DNA of 64,000 nucleotides from Membranipora membranacea. Taxonomy: Eukaryota; Bryozoa; Gymnolaemata; Cheilostomatida; Membraniporidae. Below are positions 16,277 to 28,192 of the stretch, one piece after another. The translations under genes and the position numbers were made by a program. Below the pieces are notes generated by a model. The model had not been told where the DNA came from and made no database searches. It saw only the letters and a program-made list of their open reading frames with translations. The stretch is taken from contig OU612072.1 of assembly GCA_914767715.1 (NCBI GenBank), positions 26,598,001-26,662,000 on the forward strand. The letters are read 5' to 3'. Numbering within the stretch: the stretch's first letter is position 1; every line of letters begins with the position of its first letter.

Positions 16277-19014
16277 AAGTAAGTGGAGGCCATAAATTGA
16301 TACATGCTCATGTTTCTATGATGATGAAAATTCACAAAGGTTTGTGGCAGTCAGGATTTGAACCCGAGCCTCGGAGTCACAATGATGAAGTAGCACAAAA
16401 AACTAATGAGAACAAAAGTTGAACCAATGATATTGCAATGGTGCAATAAATCTTTGAAGCGATGTGGAAACGAAAACTTTAGTGACTTTAAGATGGAAAT
16501 TGGAATAATTAACAAAATAGCTTCAAATTCTTGTTTTATCATCATTGATTTTGCTGACGTTTGTGGTCAAACCTTTCTATGCGAATTTGGAGTGTCATTC
16601 AGGAAGAACTTTTCATAATATGGCTGTTTGGCTCAATTTCCAAAGGCTATGTTTTAGCAATACCAAATCTCCCCTTAATTATGCAGGGTTAAAACCCTGC
16701 CTTCTGCATCTTAGAGGGTTGCCCTCAGTTTTTTCATTCAAATTATTGATGTTGCAAATTCACCTTCCCAGGTCCCTCGCATTCTCCAACCCCTAATGCC
16801 ACCCACCCGTGCTAGGGGTGCGGGTGCCTCTGCATTTTGCAATTCTAGTCTAAAGTTCGCCACTAACTCGTATCTTAGGAACACAGGCTTTATAATGTGA
16901 GTTGCATCCCTTAGCATTATACTTCGATCATAGTCAATATCCGTTGAGAGTTATCTTCCCTTCTGTAAACTGATTTTATTAAACTTATGGTTTTCAATAT
17001 TCTACATCCATCAATCCTTCCCCAATTGAGAGAGAGCATGGTGGCCTTTATGCGTACCCTTCCCCCTTCAGTTCTTGTGTAGAACTCAGGTTAAATCTAA
17101 GTCATATTTTAACACAACATTTCAATCTGTCCTTGCACTAAACAATAAATACAAAGGTAAACAAGATTCAATCAAGCATGGCTGTGTACGGTCCTACAAA
17201 TACATTCAATCACTGATGTTATGCCAACCTTTTTAGAGCAATTCTAATTGTGACATTCTTAGTTTCATCAGCTTTATCAGATTGGTTTATCGCAGTTGGC
17301 TCGCTGTCGTCCTTTGATGCGATGTCTCGATAGGAGACAATAGTTGTAACGGCAAGAGTTCCCAATCTAGTCACATCGATGAGCAGATGAGTTTCATTGT
17401 ACATAATCATTGTCTAAACAAGGATGTCTATCACAAAGGGTTAATCCGGGCAGTTATTAGTTTAGGAGGCATATAGGGTGATACAGCGACGACTTGCCAG
17501 GGATACGCTAGGGGGCAGTTTTGATATCAGGCTTTCATTGAGTGGCCAGAAGTGGAGTGTTAGAGACATGATGGGTGGATTGAGGGTGAACCAAAAAAAA
17601 ATGTATTGAATCAGGATATTATGTTACGGTGTAGAGGATTTTGAGGGGGGTTACCCTAAGGCAGCGATATCCACCACTGCAACCACGCACATTGCCTATT
17701 TATGCTGAGTACGCCGACTCTCTAAAACGAGTACGCCAACTCTTTCTAAGGGGAAATGTATCAAGTACGCTGACTCTATCTGCCTGTGACTATACCGAGT
17801 ACGCCGACTCTATCTGAGGGGGAAGGTAAAGAGTATGCCGACTATATCTGGGCTGGGAATGTAATTGACCTGACCGTGGGGCTGGCCTTTTGGGGGGGGG
17901 GGGAGATGCGGACAAAGATAGTAGGCTTATTTGTCTGGAAAGACTTATTGGGGGAGGGATATGGACAACTATTAACTTATTTATCGGGCAAGATAAATGA
18001 GTGGGAGGGAATGGCTCTGAGTTTCAACTATCTTTGCAAGATAGCTTGTAGGAACTGGACTGGAATGGGAGGGGGGAAGGAATGGCTCTGGGTTTCCAAC
18101 TATCTTTGCGAGATAGCTTGTGGGAAGTGGACTGCAAATCAGGTCAATGGTTGCAGTGGTGCATTGGAGATTTTCACTTGGCTTCTACCTACTACCCAAG
18201 GGAGGCTAAAGTCTAACAACAGACTACACACACGGCAACATTATGTCAAGGCAGGGAGGTCTGCAAGCAGGCAGAACCCAAAAAACTTACTTCAGTTGGT
18301 TAAGTTGTAAGGCACTTTATTGTTTGCGGTAGACTAGCTAAAGATAGAGGTGTTGCTTCTTCAGCTGCAAAATACTAACTGACTCGACTCTACTCATGTT
18401 CAGTTATTAAAATAGTATATAATATGATTTTGGCTGATGAAACAGGAAACATGGGACATTCTAGATGGGTTTGCAAGAGTTAAAATCAATTATTAAAAGC
18501 ATATTATTATTAAAGTTAGAAAAGTTACTAAAAATGATAAAATGGGAAGACAATTCCAACTCTGATACATGAAATTTTATTTTGAATGTTCAGCTGTGGT
18601 GGAAAAACCACCACAAAGGCTTTCAAGAGTGGCTGATTGGTCCTGGTAATCTGATCCGCAGCAGCACAAGTACCCATCGCCAGCAATGCAGACAGTGAGA
18701 CCGCTCTGGGCAGCGACACCCGCCCCCAAGACAGTGGCTAGTGTGTGTTCCCCCGCTGCCACCGCACATATAGCAGCAAATAATTAACATTAACCTCCAA
18801 CCCGCCAGTACTAGATTGACAGATGCGACGTACCTGTTCTGAGTGCTGGAAGGATATGATATCAAAAACGTATTACGGGGGCTCTGAGTCAGTAAGTAAG
18901 TCAGTAGCTGGACATACTGTCAGGTCAGTCTAGTTAGGTCAGAGAATCTATGTGTACTCAGGTTGAAGTACCTGTGAACTCGATATTTGAAGGAGTACTT
19001 TTGCACATCAGTGT
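16277..19014. other. Intergenic DNA with degenerate repeats
   Basis: A minus-strand tRNA-like B-box (GGTTCAAATCC) lies at about 16352-16362. The region 17700-18135 is a repeat block (separate entry). At 18577-18780 (minus) a cysteine-rich open frame (CIAGDGYLCCCG) runs to a stop just before an AATAAA on that strand near 18579. It could be the 3' end of a small gene, but I cannot identify it. No other gene is seen. Confidence 0.4.
17695..18135 (+). repeat. Degenerate tandem repeats (GAGTACGCCGACTCT words; 71-bp duplication)
   Basis: Four diverged copies of GAGTACGCCGACTCTATCTG occur between about 17705 and 17845. At 18008 and 18079 a 71-bp unit is duplicated, each copy carrying a hairpin CTATCTTTGCAAGATAG or its one-base variant. 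The long open frame across this block (17786-18310) starts at a non-ATG codon and simply follows the repeats, so I do not treat it as coding. Confidence 0.6.
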
Positions 19015-20141
19015 TCACAAGATCCTGTACAGGCCTGACACGAGTGTCATGTTCTGATTTGTTGGTAGCCATTGCCTTCTCCTACTTGACCACAGCATTA
19101 CCTGGAAAAATATTGCAATATTTATTTTCAGATCAGCATGATGCCTTCGGTCAGCAAGGGTCTGCCATTCGGATTGATTCATCAGGTCTGATATTCTCTC
19201 CCATTTGTGTTTACTGAAGGTCCACCTATCTAAACGCTTTCCTGTTGATAGCCTCAAAAACATCAATATGCTTAGTCTTAAATGGTGACCATGAAGGGGT
19301 AGCATACTCAAGTATATGTCTACATCTGTTGTTATATAGGCTGTCATATGTGTTTTGAGTCTGGCCTTTTTTAAGTTTCTCATGAGCAGGTGTAGGACAT
19401 TTGTGGCTTTCTTGCCAACTTCCTGAATATGCCTGTCAAAGGATAAATGTGAATCAATTTGAACCACAAGGTACTCAACATTTGTAACTTGTGAGAGGTT
19501 ACTGACATTGAACTTTAAGGTTTGAGGTGTAGTGGTACTATTTCGAGTGATTCTCATGTGTTCACACTTCTACACATTGAAACACATCTGTCAAGTGTGA
19601 GCCCAGCCTGACAAGTTATGCAGATCATATTGTAGTTGAAACTCATCCAATGAGGTTTGCACCTGTTTGTAGATAAGAGCATCATCAGCAAATAAGTGAA
19701 GATAACATGAGTTTATACATGACGGCATATCGTTTATGAATATTAACATCAATAAGGAACCTAGCACACTACCCTGTGGCACTCCAGCGGTGACCTTTCT
19801 AGAAGAAGATTTAGACCCATCTACTGTCACTGAAAGTGACCTGTGGGATAACCAGTTTTCAATCCAGGTGCATGTGGTAGGGTGGACACCCATGGCCCTT
19901 ACTTTAATTATCAGTTGGGATTGAATACTATATCGAGAGCTTTGCTGAAATCAAGCACTCCAGCGTCAACAGAAATATCATTGTCAGATGAGTCAATAAA
20001 GTCGCTGACTGTGCTAAGTAGCTGAGTGTCGCAGCTTCGATGCTTTCTGAATTTGTGTTGGCAATCTGAAAGTAGATCATGACAGTCAAGGAAAATATTA
20101 ATATCAATGAGAGATAAAATGCTCCATAATTCTTTAATCAA
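19015..20141 (-). pseudogene. Non-LTR retrotransposon ORF2 (reverse transcriptase) fragment, Jockey/CR1-like
   Basis: Three consecutive minus-strand frames make up the RT palm and beyond. The first (19911-20141) has QHKFRKHRSCDTQLL and LDFSKALD. The second (19591-19893) has WIENWLSHR, GVPQGSVLG and the catalytic FADD. The third (19015-19557) has HLSFDRHI. Order and spacing match Jockey/CR1-class RT domains. The element is 5'-truncated (no endonuclease or first RT motifs) and broken between the frames. The usual P in GSVLGP and some other conserved residues are changed, so it is inactive. Confidence 0.85.
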
Positions 20142-20977
20142 TACAGGTAAGTGAAATAGGGTGGTTCTAAAAGCATTTACAGTTTATAATTATGAGAGTG
20201 TTTTACCAAATTGTAGATTGTAGCCTTGTAGCTTTGCAAAGACCAAAAGATGTTTACAATATCACCAGTGTAAGTAGAATGATCTCACCAACCAAAAACC
20301 AGGATATGTCTTGGGTGACATGTGATGGTTTTTGCCCGGTACCTTGTAAACAATTGACAAAAAGCAATACTGAAAGAATAACTTTACATGCTGTACTAGG
20401 TGCAATCGTTCATTTTTCCCTCTGCATGCCTATCTTTCGTGCAGGCGGTGCAGGGGCAGCAAGATTAGATGGGCGAAACGGAAAGCGCAGCAACGCCAAC
20501 AGGAAGGTATTTATCTTTTCCGGAATTTTGACATTTAAATATTCCGGTTGGCCAACAAAACTTTGTTTCCTGTCGAAAGACCTTGACATTTCGTTCCCTC
20601 TATCATAGTATATGCCAAAGACAAGTTTAACTTTGTATACCTCTACATTCTACCAGCTATTTCTTATCTAAAATGGGTGATTTAGACCTTTTCACCTGAG
20701 TAATAAGTAACATTGACCTGTGGTAGACATGCACTGTTCACTCATCAGGCTTACCATTACAAAGATTTGCCAGTATGTGCTCAGAATCATGTGCAATCTT
20801 GACTGTGTGTACATTTGGTTTTAATGTGGTGTGTGATATTGCATGTATATTTACAATACCATGCTATTTGCAGCCGATTCTCTGGAACAATACCCAGGAA
20901 GTGCAGCGCCAACTGTACCTAATGCGCGGCACCTAACTTAGGGTGATCCATCAAGGCCTAAGACAAGACCGGGACAA
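20142..20977. other. Intergenic DNA
   Basis: A 138-codon open frame (20192-20608, +) has no domain I recognise and contains what look like internal splice-like sequences. I see no other feature. Confidence 0.35.
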
Positions 20978-21922
20978 GTGATGGCGGTGGCTGAGTCGTC
21001 CATTCCGGATCATTCCGACAAAGATGCCTACTACCCTGCTCCTAACCAGCCGAACTCCGATCAATCCTCAGACTCTGAACCAGGTATATGCATTTGTATA
21101 TCTATGCTAGTAAATCATATTTATTGCAACCTGTTTTTGGATAGAACTGTTTCTTTTCAAGGCACTTATATTTGTGTTCTGCTTGCAGCAGAGGAGGGCA
21201 TACTGTCTGATCTAAACAAATAAGAGCAGGATGAAGTACAACCAGCTCAGAGAGACGCCTGTCCTCAACGTGCGGCTCGGGAACCTCTCCTTCTCAGAAA
21301 GGAGAAAACGCCAGCATGTTCTTGGCCCTAGTAAATGCCGCAGATATAACATTTAAACGATTACATTGAAATTCTGGGGCTGGCCATATTTTTATGGCAG
21401 CCGACTCTGTACATGCTGGGGCCGAGCGCTGTATGACCTGAATCAAGAACATAATCGACCCCGGCCACTTTACTGAGTGTGTGAGGCGGGCCACCACTAA
21501 CTCTTTTTTCATTCGAATGGGCCCAGCAGATTTTTTTTGACTTCTCATACCCGGCCTCCATAAGAAAACTTTCCCAGACGCTCATGAGGGATTTTGTGTG
21601 TGGTGGAGTTACGGGCTGGCTCAAACAGTGCATGGGTGAAGAGGGATTTTGATGGAGAGTTTGAAAGGTTCGACTACCTGCGAAGATATCTGAAAACCGA
21701 GGGACTAAATCTGGGGAGGTTGCAGGTTTCAGAGAGGGGAGAAGAGGCATCCCGCAAGACAAGTATAATGCTATCTTGCGGGATCTAGTGCCTCTGATCC
21801 TCGAGGTAGATAACGGCCGTCATTCCTGGCGCGCTGAGTTCTATCGAAACCTGCACCTGTCTGACGGTGCCGTAGACCTGGCTTCCGGTGATGACCCAGA
21901 TCCCGTCGACGAGCACAGTTGA
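20978..21922 (+). pseudogene. GC-rich decayed coding block, unidentified family
   Basis: The block is clearly richer in GC than its surroundings and keeps long coding-like stretches in shifting + strand frames. It opens with MAVAESSIPDHSDKDAYYPA (about 20981), rich in S/D/P, followed by a possible GT-AG intron (about 21083-21188). The continuation EEGILSDLNK is cut by a stop but resumes in the same frame. Further on, FERFDYLRRYLKTEGLNL (about 21660) and, one frame over, ILRDLVPLILEVDNG and WRAEFYRNLHLSDGAVDLA run to a TGA at 21920. The frame changes and stops mark it as decayed. It could be a transposon ORF or a host pseudogene; I recognise no domain. Confidence 0.4.
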
Positions 21923-22437
21923 ACCTTTGACTTCTCATTGTTGATCCCTTTTCTTTCTTGAACTGTTTGGAAATTCTCATGACAAAGCCTCATTTTTTAT
22001 GTGAACTGTGTACAATTATGTTATGTTTTTTTCTTTTGATTCTTTTTAAATGGAATTATTTGAATGTTATGTTAATAAAAATTGATTTGCTTACACACCT
22101 CAAACAACATCCTGTATCTGACTCTCCGCTTACAAACTAATTATGCTAGATTGTGATAGTTCAAATCGAAGCTATGTCTTAGTAATTAAATGCAATGATC
22201 AAGACAGACTGCCACTAAAACAAACACCAGTTGAGTGATTTTTTGGGTTCATATTGATGATGAGACACATGTGAATAATTGATGTTGATGTGACACTTAT
22301 ACGGGTTTTTGTCAAGCAAACCCATCTACATGAATTTGGTAAGTTAAAATATAATATATCTATACTGGTTTTTGCAAAGTGTGTATAATTGTGTTATGTT
22401 TTTCCTCTTGATTTTTATAATTGAATTAATGCACTTT

Positions 22438-22632
22438 GCATCAAAACATCTAGCCTAGCTGAGATCCAACATGTGTATTAGTGTTGGATCTCAGCTAGAT
22501 TTTAACGGCACCTGATTGGTCAACAACAACATTTGTCATCACTAACGGTGGATTGCTGGGGGAGAAGATACTCCCTACATTCTAAGAGGTCATATAACTC
22601 CATTGAAAGCTACTGGCTAGATGTTTTGATGC
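22438..22632. repeat. Nested inverted repeats, fold-back element of about 195 bp
   Basis: Outer arms 22438-22455 and 22615-22632 (GCATCAAAACATCTAGCC and its exact complement) enclose an inner perfect 15-bp hairpin (22456-22470 / 22483-22497, TAGCTGAGATCCAAC, 12-base loop). Non-coding, MITE-like. Confidence 0.65.
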
Positions 22633-25600
22633 CACAACTCACTATTTAAATTTTTGACTGGTTGCTCTGCTTGGCAAAGCCCGGCTGTTTCAGCAGTGGT
22701 TTAAGAAACTAAATTTGTCAGCAAAAGAAACAAGCATTTATAGAGCTGCTATATTTAATTCTTTAATTTAGTTATTTGCTACAAATCTTACAATACAATG
22801 CTGCCTTAATAATGAAAGTACTGGCAGCGGCATAACATAGTGTCGCACATTAACTAGTATGTATGAGACATTACTGAGGAGCACAGAAACGATTTGGCGA
22901 TAAGAAACTTTCTCTCATAAGCAAACTTTTGATATCTAAATTAGTTTTTCTTTGACGTTGTGTCATTGACAGTTCTGTCAACATTAATATGGGAATAGCA
23001 AAGCATGAGGGTACATGTATAATGGCGAAGGAGTCATCTGAGGGTGCTGGGTGCTGGTCTAATTCTTCATGAAAGCTCCCCAAGTAGGACTTGAACCAAC
23101 AACTTATGCGGCATCAACTGCATGGTGAATAGAAAGTGTGCTCACCAATATCACCATCTCACTTTCCTCAAACCATCATCCTAGCTGCATATGGTATACA
23201 AGTAGAACAAAGAGTTACGTTGTCAAAATTGCTTGACATAGAGTTATATATTACAAGCTAATATTTATTCATCATATATCCTTACCTTATATAGCCACAA
23301 TTTAATGCTAGCAAAGATTAAGTAACCCGCAACCTCTAGCCAAACATAGTATTGGTCATTGGTCATTCCCATCAGACATTCCTTTATATGGTCAGATACG
23401 TTTTATGAAAGTATCATTCATGCAAGCTGGTACCGATAGCTCAGGTTTTAGGGCTGAGTCAGGTTGGGGCGCTGTCCTACGTCCCTGTTATAACTGTGGA
23501 CACATGTATGCTGTTACATAAAGCAGGAGTCGGTAGGTATTAGCTAGGTTTAAGTTTAGCTAGCATGGGAGAGACCTACTGATGCCAGCTAGCAGCTGAT
23601 TTTATTAGCTAAATGGGGATGTGTTTTTCGGAGTAATCTCCCTTGATTATTTACAGATGAGACCATACTTTTGTAAAGTTTTACATAAGCCATAAAGGAT
23701 GCAGATGAGACCTTTTGCTGTAAAAATTCCTCGGTTTCTGCTATCTACAATTGATATTTTTATTCGGTAATCCAAAAATCTGATCTATATGCTGAAATAA
23801 AAAAGTATCGGAAAATCTTAATTTTAAATACAACTAAAATTAAATAATGATACATTAAAATATAAAAACTTGATCAATCACAATGAAATTCAGTGTCAGG
23901 GAGGAAGGTGTCATGAAATATACAGCTAAATTTGTTTTGCAAAACAAATCCATATATATATATTAAGTTATTGTATTAAATATAGAGTTGTTTGTATTAC
24001 AATAACATAAAATATATATATATGCTATTCTGAATTTTTTTTCTGCAATCAATATTTTCAGGTTGGATTTTATACAAAATTCAAAATTCAAAGCTGGAAT
24101 ATTATTAATTCTCTTTATTTTAATGATATATTTATTATTTTATATAATATAATAAATATAAAATTATATTCGCAGTCAATTTTTGTTTCATAAAGTGGGT
24201 CAGCATAATCTGCCTATGAAATTACCCTCACTTTGTTTTTATCTTGATTTCCCTGGCTGCCAGACCAAAAAGTGGGATCTGCTCCAATGATGGCTTTTAT
24301 AAAAAAGTGCCAATTTAATGTCTCATCTGTTCAGCGCCCCCTATAACAAGGGACAACTCCTGACGCAACCCCATTAAAAAGGTGAGTAAATACTGGTTAG
24401 CCATAAGTTTCACTATTCAACTCAGCCAAAAAAGGTGAACATATCCACTTGTGAATGTTTTATTACTCTAGTCGAGATCTCCTTAGTTACTCTTATAGAT
24501 AAAAAATTACAGGTAGAGGCAGTTTTTCATGCGCTGCCCGCTGTGCTTTATGACAGCTCTTGTTTTATCAGTTCATGTTTGTATGTTGGTTACAAGGTTG
24601 GGTTCTATTTACGTTTCTCACCAAAAGGTAATGAAATTATGATAAGTTTAGCCTGTAATATTGACGCATAGTCTGTAACCAACTCTATGTTCAATAGGGT
24701 TAGCATGTTACAGTTCTATGTGTGGTTGGCGCATCGAGTTAACATCCAGTCATGATAAGACAATGTATCCTGTGTTCTTGACACAAGCAATGAAATATTT
24801 CCCAAAAACCAGAATATAGGTAAGGTTAGCTTCGAATCATGATAAATACCACCTGCGTTCCTCCCACATGGTCTACAAAGTATTCTAATTCATAGCTTTG
24901 TGTGAGGGGGAATTATTGGAGGGGTTCCGGATGTGTAAAGCCTGTGTTCTCGACACATTTATTCCACCGTAATGGATTTAGAATTATTCTGTTTTCACAA
25001 CGGCTTACAAATCTTCTTTTTGACTACTTCCACAAAGAAACCTGAAGGGTAGGGTTGTCCTCGAATCTTGATGAATGTAGCCTAGGTTCATAACAAATAT
25101 TTTATTGGTTCAGGTCATAATAATACTTCACGAGGTGAAGAGAACTATACTGCCTTGTTGAAAATGCCGTCCAACGTAAACTGAATCTAATACATTTTTA
25201 AACACACAAGATAGTGCTGGGGGTTCCAACCAACTTCTCTGACCGATAGAGCATAGATTAATTTATTTGTTCATGTAGCCTTGGTATAATTCGCAAGGAG
25301 AGGGGTCGTGGTGCGGAGCACCAAGTTTAATCCTCAATCGAAAGGGAGGGGGCACACATTAGGTAAATAGGTTGAATTTGCTCTTATGATAAGATAAGAT
25401 ATACCCATGTAGTGTAGCTCCTCAACTGAAGCCAAAACAGTTGACAGGTTACAATAAGTTCCCTGTTACACCTTGGTTACAATTCACAACACAGAATACT
25501 CTTTATGAATATGGCCTGTGAATAATCTGGCTGTGTTTAACTTAACCTTACCTGTGAAGCATACTAACTTTACTAACTATACTAACCATACTAACTTCTT

Positions 25601-26029
25601 ACTAACTATGAGACCCAAACTAGTTTCAAATCTAGCAAATATCATTACAATTTGTTGATTGCTGTATCCTTTTTTCTCTGTGTACCTGTTGCTAAGTATA
25701 AGGTTCCGCGTTATCTCAGCACACTCAGTGTACCAACAGGGATATTGTGTTGTAAGAAACAGTCGTATTAGCCAAACTTCATCTAGTTTGCTGATAGGGA
25801 CTGTTGGATGTAAGTCCAAAGTTTTTGTTTGGGGGGGGGGGGGGGGAATTCTGGTCTAGTTGATTGGCCAGAAAGGTTTCAATTTCCACAAGTGCAATCT
25901 CCAAATGTCCTAAACACGGGTGTTGTTATCAAGAGCATAACTTTTACTCAAATTTGTAGTTTTCTTCCCTTTCTTCCGTTTTAAATAACCCCAAAGGGAT
26001 CTATGTCCTGTCCTGTCCTGAGTGATACG

Positions 26030-26253
26030 ACCATAGACATAGACATTAACATAGACATAAACATAAACATACACATAAACATGAACATGTACATGAACAT
26101 AAACATAAAAACATGAACACGAAAATGAACATGAACATGCACATGCACATGCACATGCACATGCACATGCACATGCACATGCACATGCACATGCACATGC
26201 ACGTGCACGTGCACGTGCACGTGAACGTGAACATGAACATGAACATGAACATA
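26030..26253 (+). repeat. ACATGC/ACGTGC hexanucleotide array
   Basis: Variable hexamers (ACATAG, ACATAA, ACATGA) grade into a pure ACATGC core and then ACGTGC and GTGAAC units. From 26135 to 26223 (89 bp) purines and pyrimidines alternate perfectly. The right part contains four overlapping CACGTG palindromes. Open frames across the array on both strands are artefacts of the repeat. Confidence 0.9.
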
Positions 26254-27950
26254 AGTTACACTCGGTACACAAAGTCTATCAAAGCAAAGATTATAAATAC
26301 TGATCAGAGTGATTAAAAAGTGTCAAGTAGGCTGTCACTAACAAACATCCAGAGATACTATGTCACATGATCACGAGATGATCAGGTTTATGACATGTTC
26401 CGCTGAAAAGCTTTGCTTGTGAACAAAAGCCCTGCCGTCTCCTCAGTATAATAGGATTACCTAACAATGAGACTCCATGAGGGTGGTGTTATGTCAGTTT
26501 CTGACCACAGAAGACTATTTCAGTGCTCTACATGGTCAGTTTGTCTATTAGAAGTTCCCTGCATAAACTGGTTATAATCTGTACGTTTCACCTTATTTGA
26601 GGTGGAAAGCTGTTGATCGTACAAAGGTTTGACTGCAATCTTGAAATATTTTGCAAAGTTTTGAGTCCAATGAAAAATGATGAGAAACAAAAACAGTTAC
26701 AAGCGAGCGATTCCTTCCGATATACAGCAAATATTCCACAAGGGCTCTATTTTATATTACAATTTTATTGAGAAATCTTAACCTTCTTTTGTAGCATTGA
26801 ACTACAACTCACCTAAAATATTTATCAAACCCCTGGGGTTGACAATGGACTTACTGTCTAACCAATCTCATTCAATTACATCCTTCAGGTCATCACTATG
26901 AATAAATGTGGACCTGGCACAGTGCGACAAACGACTAATTGGCACTATTGTCAAACCGATATAAATGGGCTTTTTATGGCCGAATTATACATATATTATG
27001 GTATAATGATAAACTAATATTTAACATTTACAATTTAGACATCAAATTTTCGACATATTATCCGAAACTGACCCAGATTCCTTTCAAGTCTGGCTTCTAT
27101 GTGAATACAAGATTGGTATGATCTGGGACTATATGGGACAGCCTAGCCATGTGAACGCATAGCATAACTAACCAAGAACTATCCAAACAAAACTCTTGGA
27201 TGAGTATACAAGTGAGCATAATACTGGAACCATCGGGTATCAGCATCTGGGATGGCAACCAAATTTCATCTGGGGCCATGTGGATTAGCTTAACTCACAC
27301 ACTAACACAAACACGCACTCACAGATATCAAGTGCATCAATCATTCCTGCCTGGGATAGCTTCGAACTTTTTCAATATGAGAATATTGCATAACTTTGAC
27401 ACAAGTATCTGCATGACTGAAAAGTCATATCATAGAGTAAGATTATACTCTCACTCTCTGACTCTATTATTTGGTAGAAAATAAATCAATGTTTCTTGTC
27501 AACAACGAGAAATATTTTCAATTGCTGATGTAAAATAGCAACATCAACCTCCCAATAGTAACAACCGCGACTCTTGGTCAGTCTCTGAAGCTCCAAAAGC
27601 ACAGCTGTTGCCCTTAGTCTTACACACTACTCTTGAACACTTGAAAATACACTTTAGGACAGGACAAGGCGTGTCATTGCTTAGGTCTTGAATTTGCTTG
27701 TCAACAGCAAATTACTAATGATGATTAAACCCCTTGCACCCCTCGCTCTGTGCCGTTTCAGTGTACTGAACGATCTAAACTAACAAAATGCTCTGTAAAC
27801 TTAGTTTCCAATATTCAATCCAGTAAAATATTCAAATGCAAATTGCGTTACACGTCATTGTGCGCACAGTTTGACCTAACAAGATACCAGCACTTAACAT
27901 TTCAATTTGCATTCAATCTATGTGATCATAATATTATTTCACCCTTCAGA

Positions 27951-27956
27951 TTTATT
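27951..27956 (-). terminator. Candidate polyadenylation signal for Kazal-pentraxin gene
   Basis: AATAAA on the minus strand, about 240 bases after the stop codon of the Kazal-pentraxin gene. Position and sequence are typical; untested. Confidence 0.4.
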
Positions 27957-28192
27957 AAAGCAGGCTGCATTTCAAATTATAGTTGTTGACTAAAACTATA
28001 AATTTACCACCCACAACAAATGGTATCAATCAATGCAGACTTTCGTTCTATTCATTTCATACAAATAATTATCCAAACACAATCATGATCACCGGTAAAT
28101 AATCCAACTATATTCATTGATAACATTTAATCATCCAAACACTGCATTGATGACAATTAGTTATCAAATCATTATTCATCAATGACAATCAT

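Larger units (their letters stand above)
21923..28192. other. Large gene-poor region
   Basis: I see no protein-coding gene. Contents: the inverted-repeat element at 22438-22632; a minus-strand tRNA-like B-box (GGTTCAAGTCC near 23090); very AT-rich sequence at 23750-24180; five TACTAAC words within about 55 bases (25560-25612); a poly-G run near 25832-25847; the hexanucleotide array 26030-26253; and the 3' end signal of the minus-strand Kazal-pentraxin gene near 27951. Confidence 0.5.

Noticed and set aside
17786-18310. 174-codon open frame, the longest uninterrupted one outside the GPCR and the RT fragment
   Set aside because: It starts at a GTG, is glycine/tryptophan-rich, and follows a 71-bp tandem duplication and GAGTACGCC repeats; no domain.
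25560-25612. Five TACTAAC words resembling branch-point consensus
   Set aside because: No intron evidence around them; likely a diverged tandem repeat of about 10 bp.
25910-26316. Open frames of alternating H/V, M/F or A/C residues
   Set aside because: Artefacts of the ACATGC/ACGTGC satellite.
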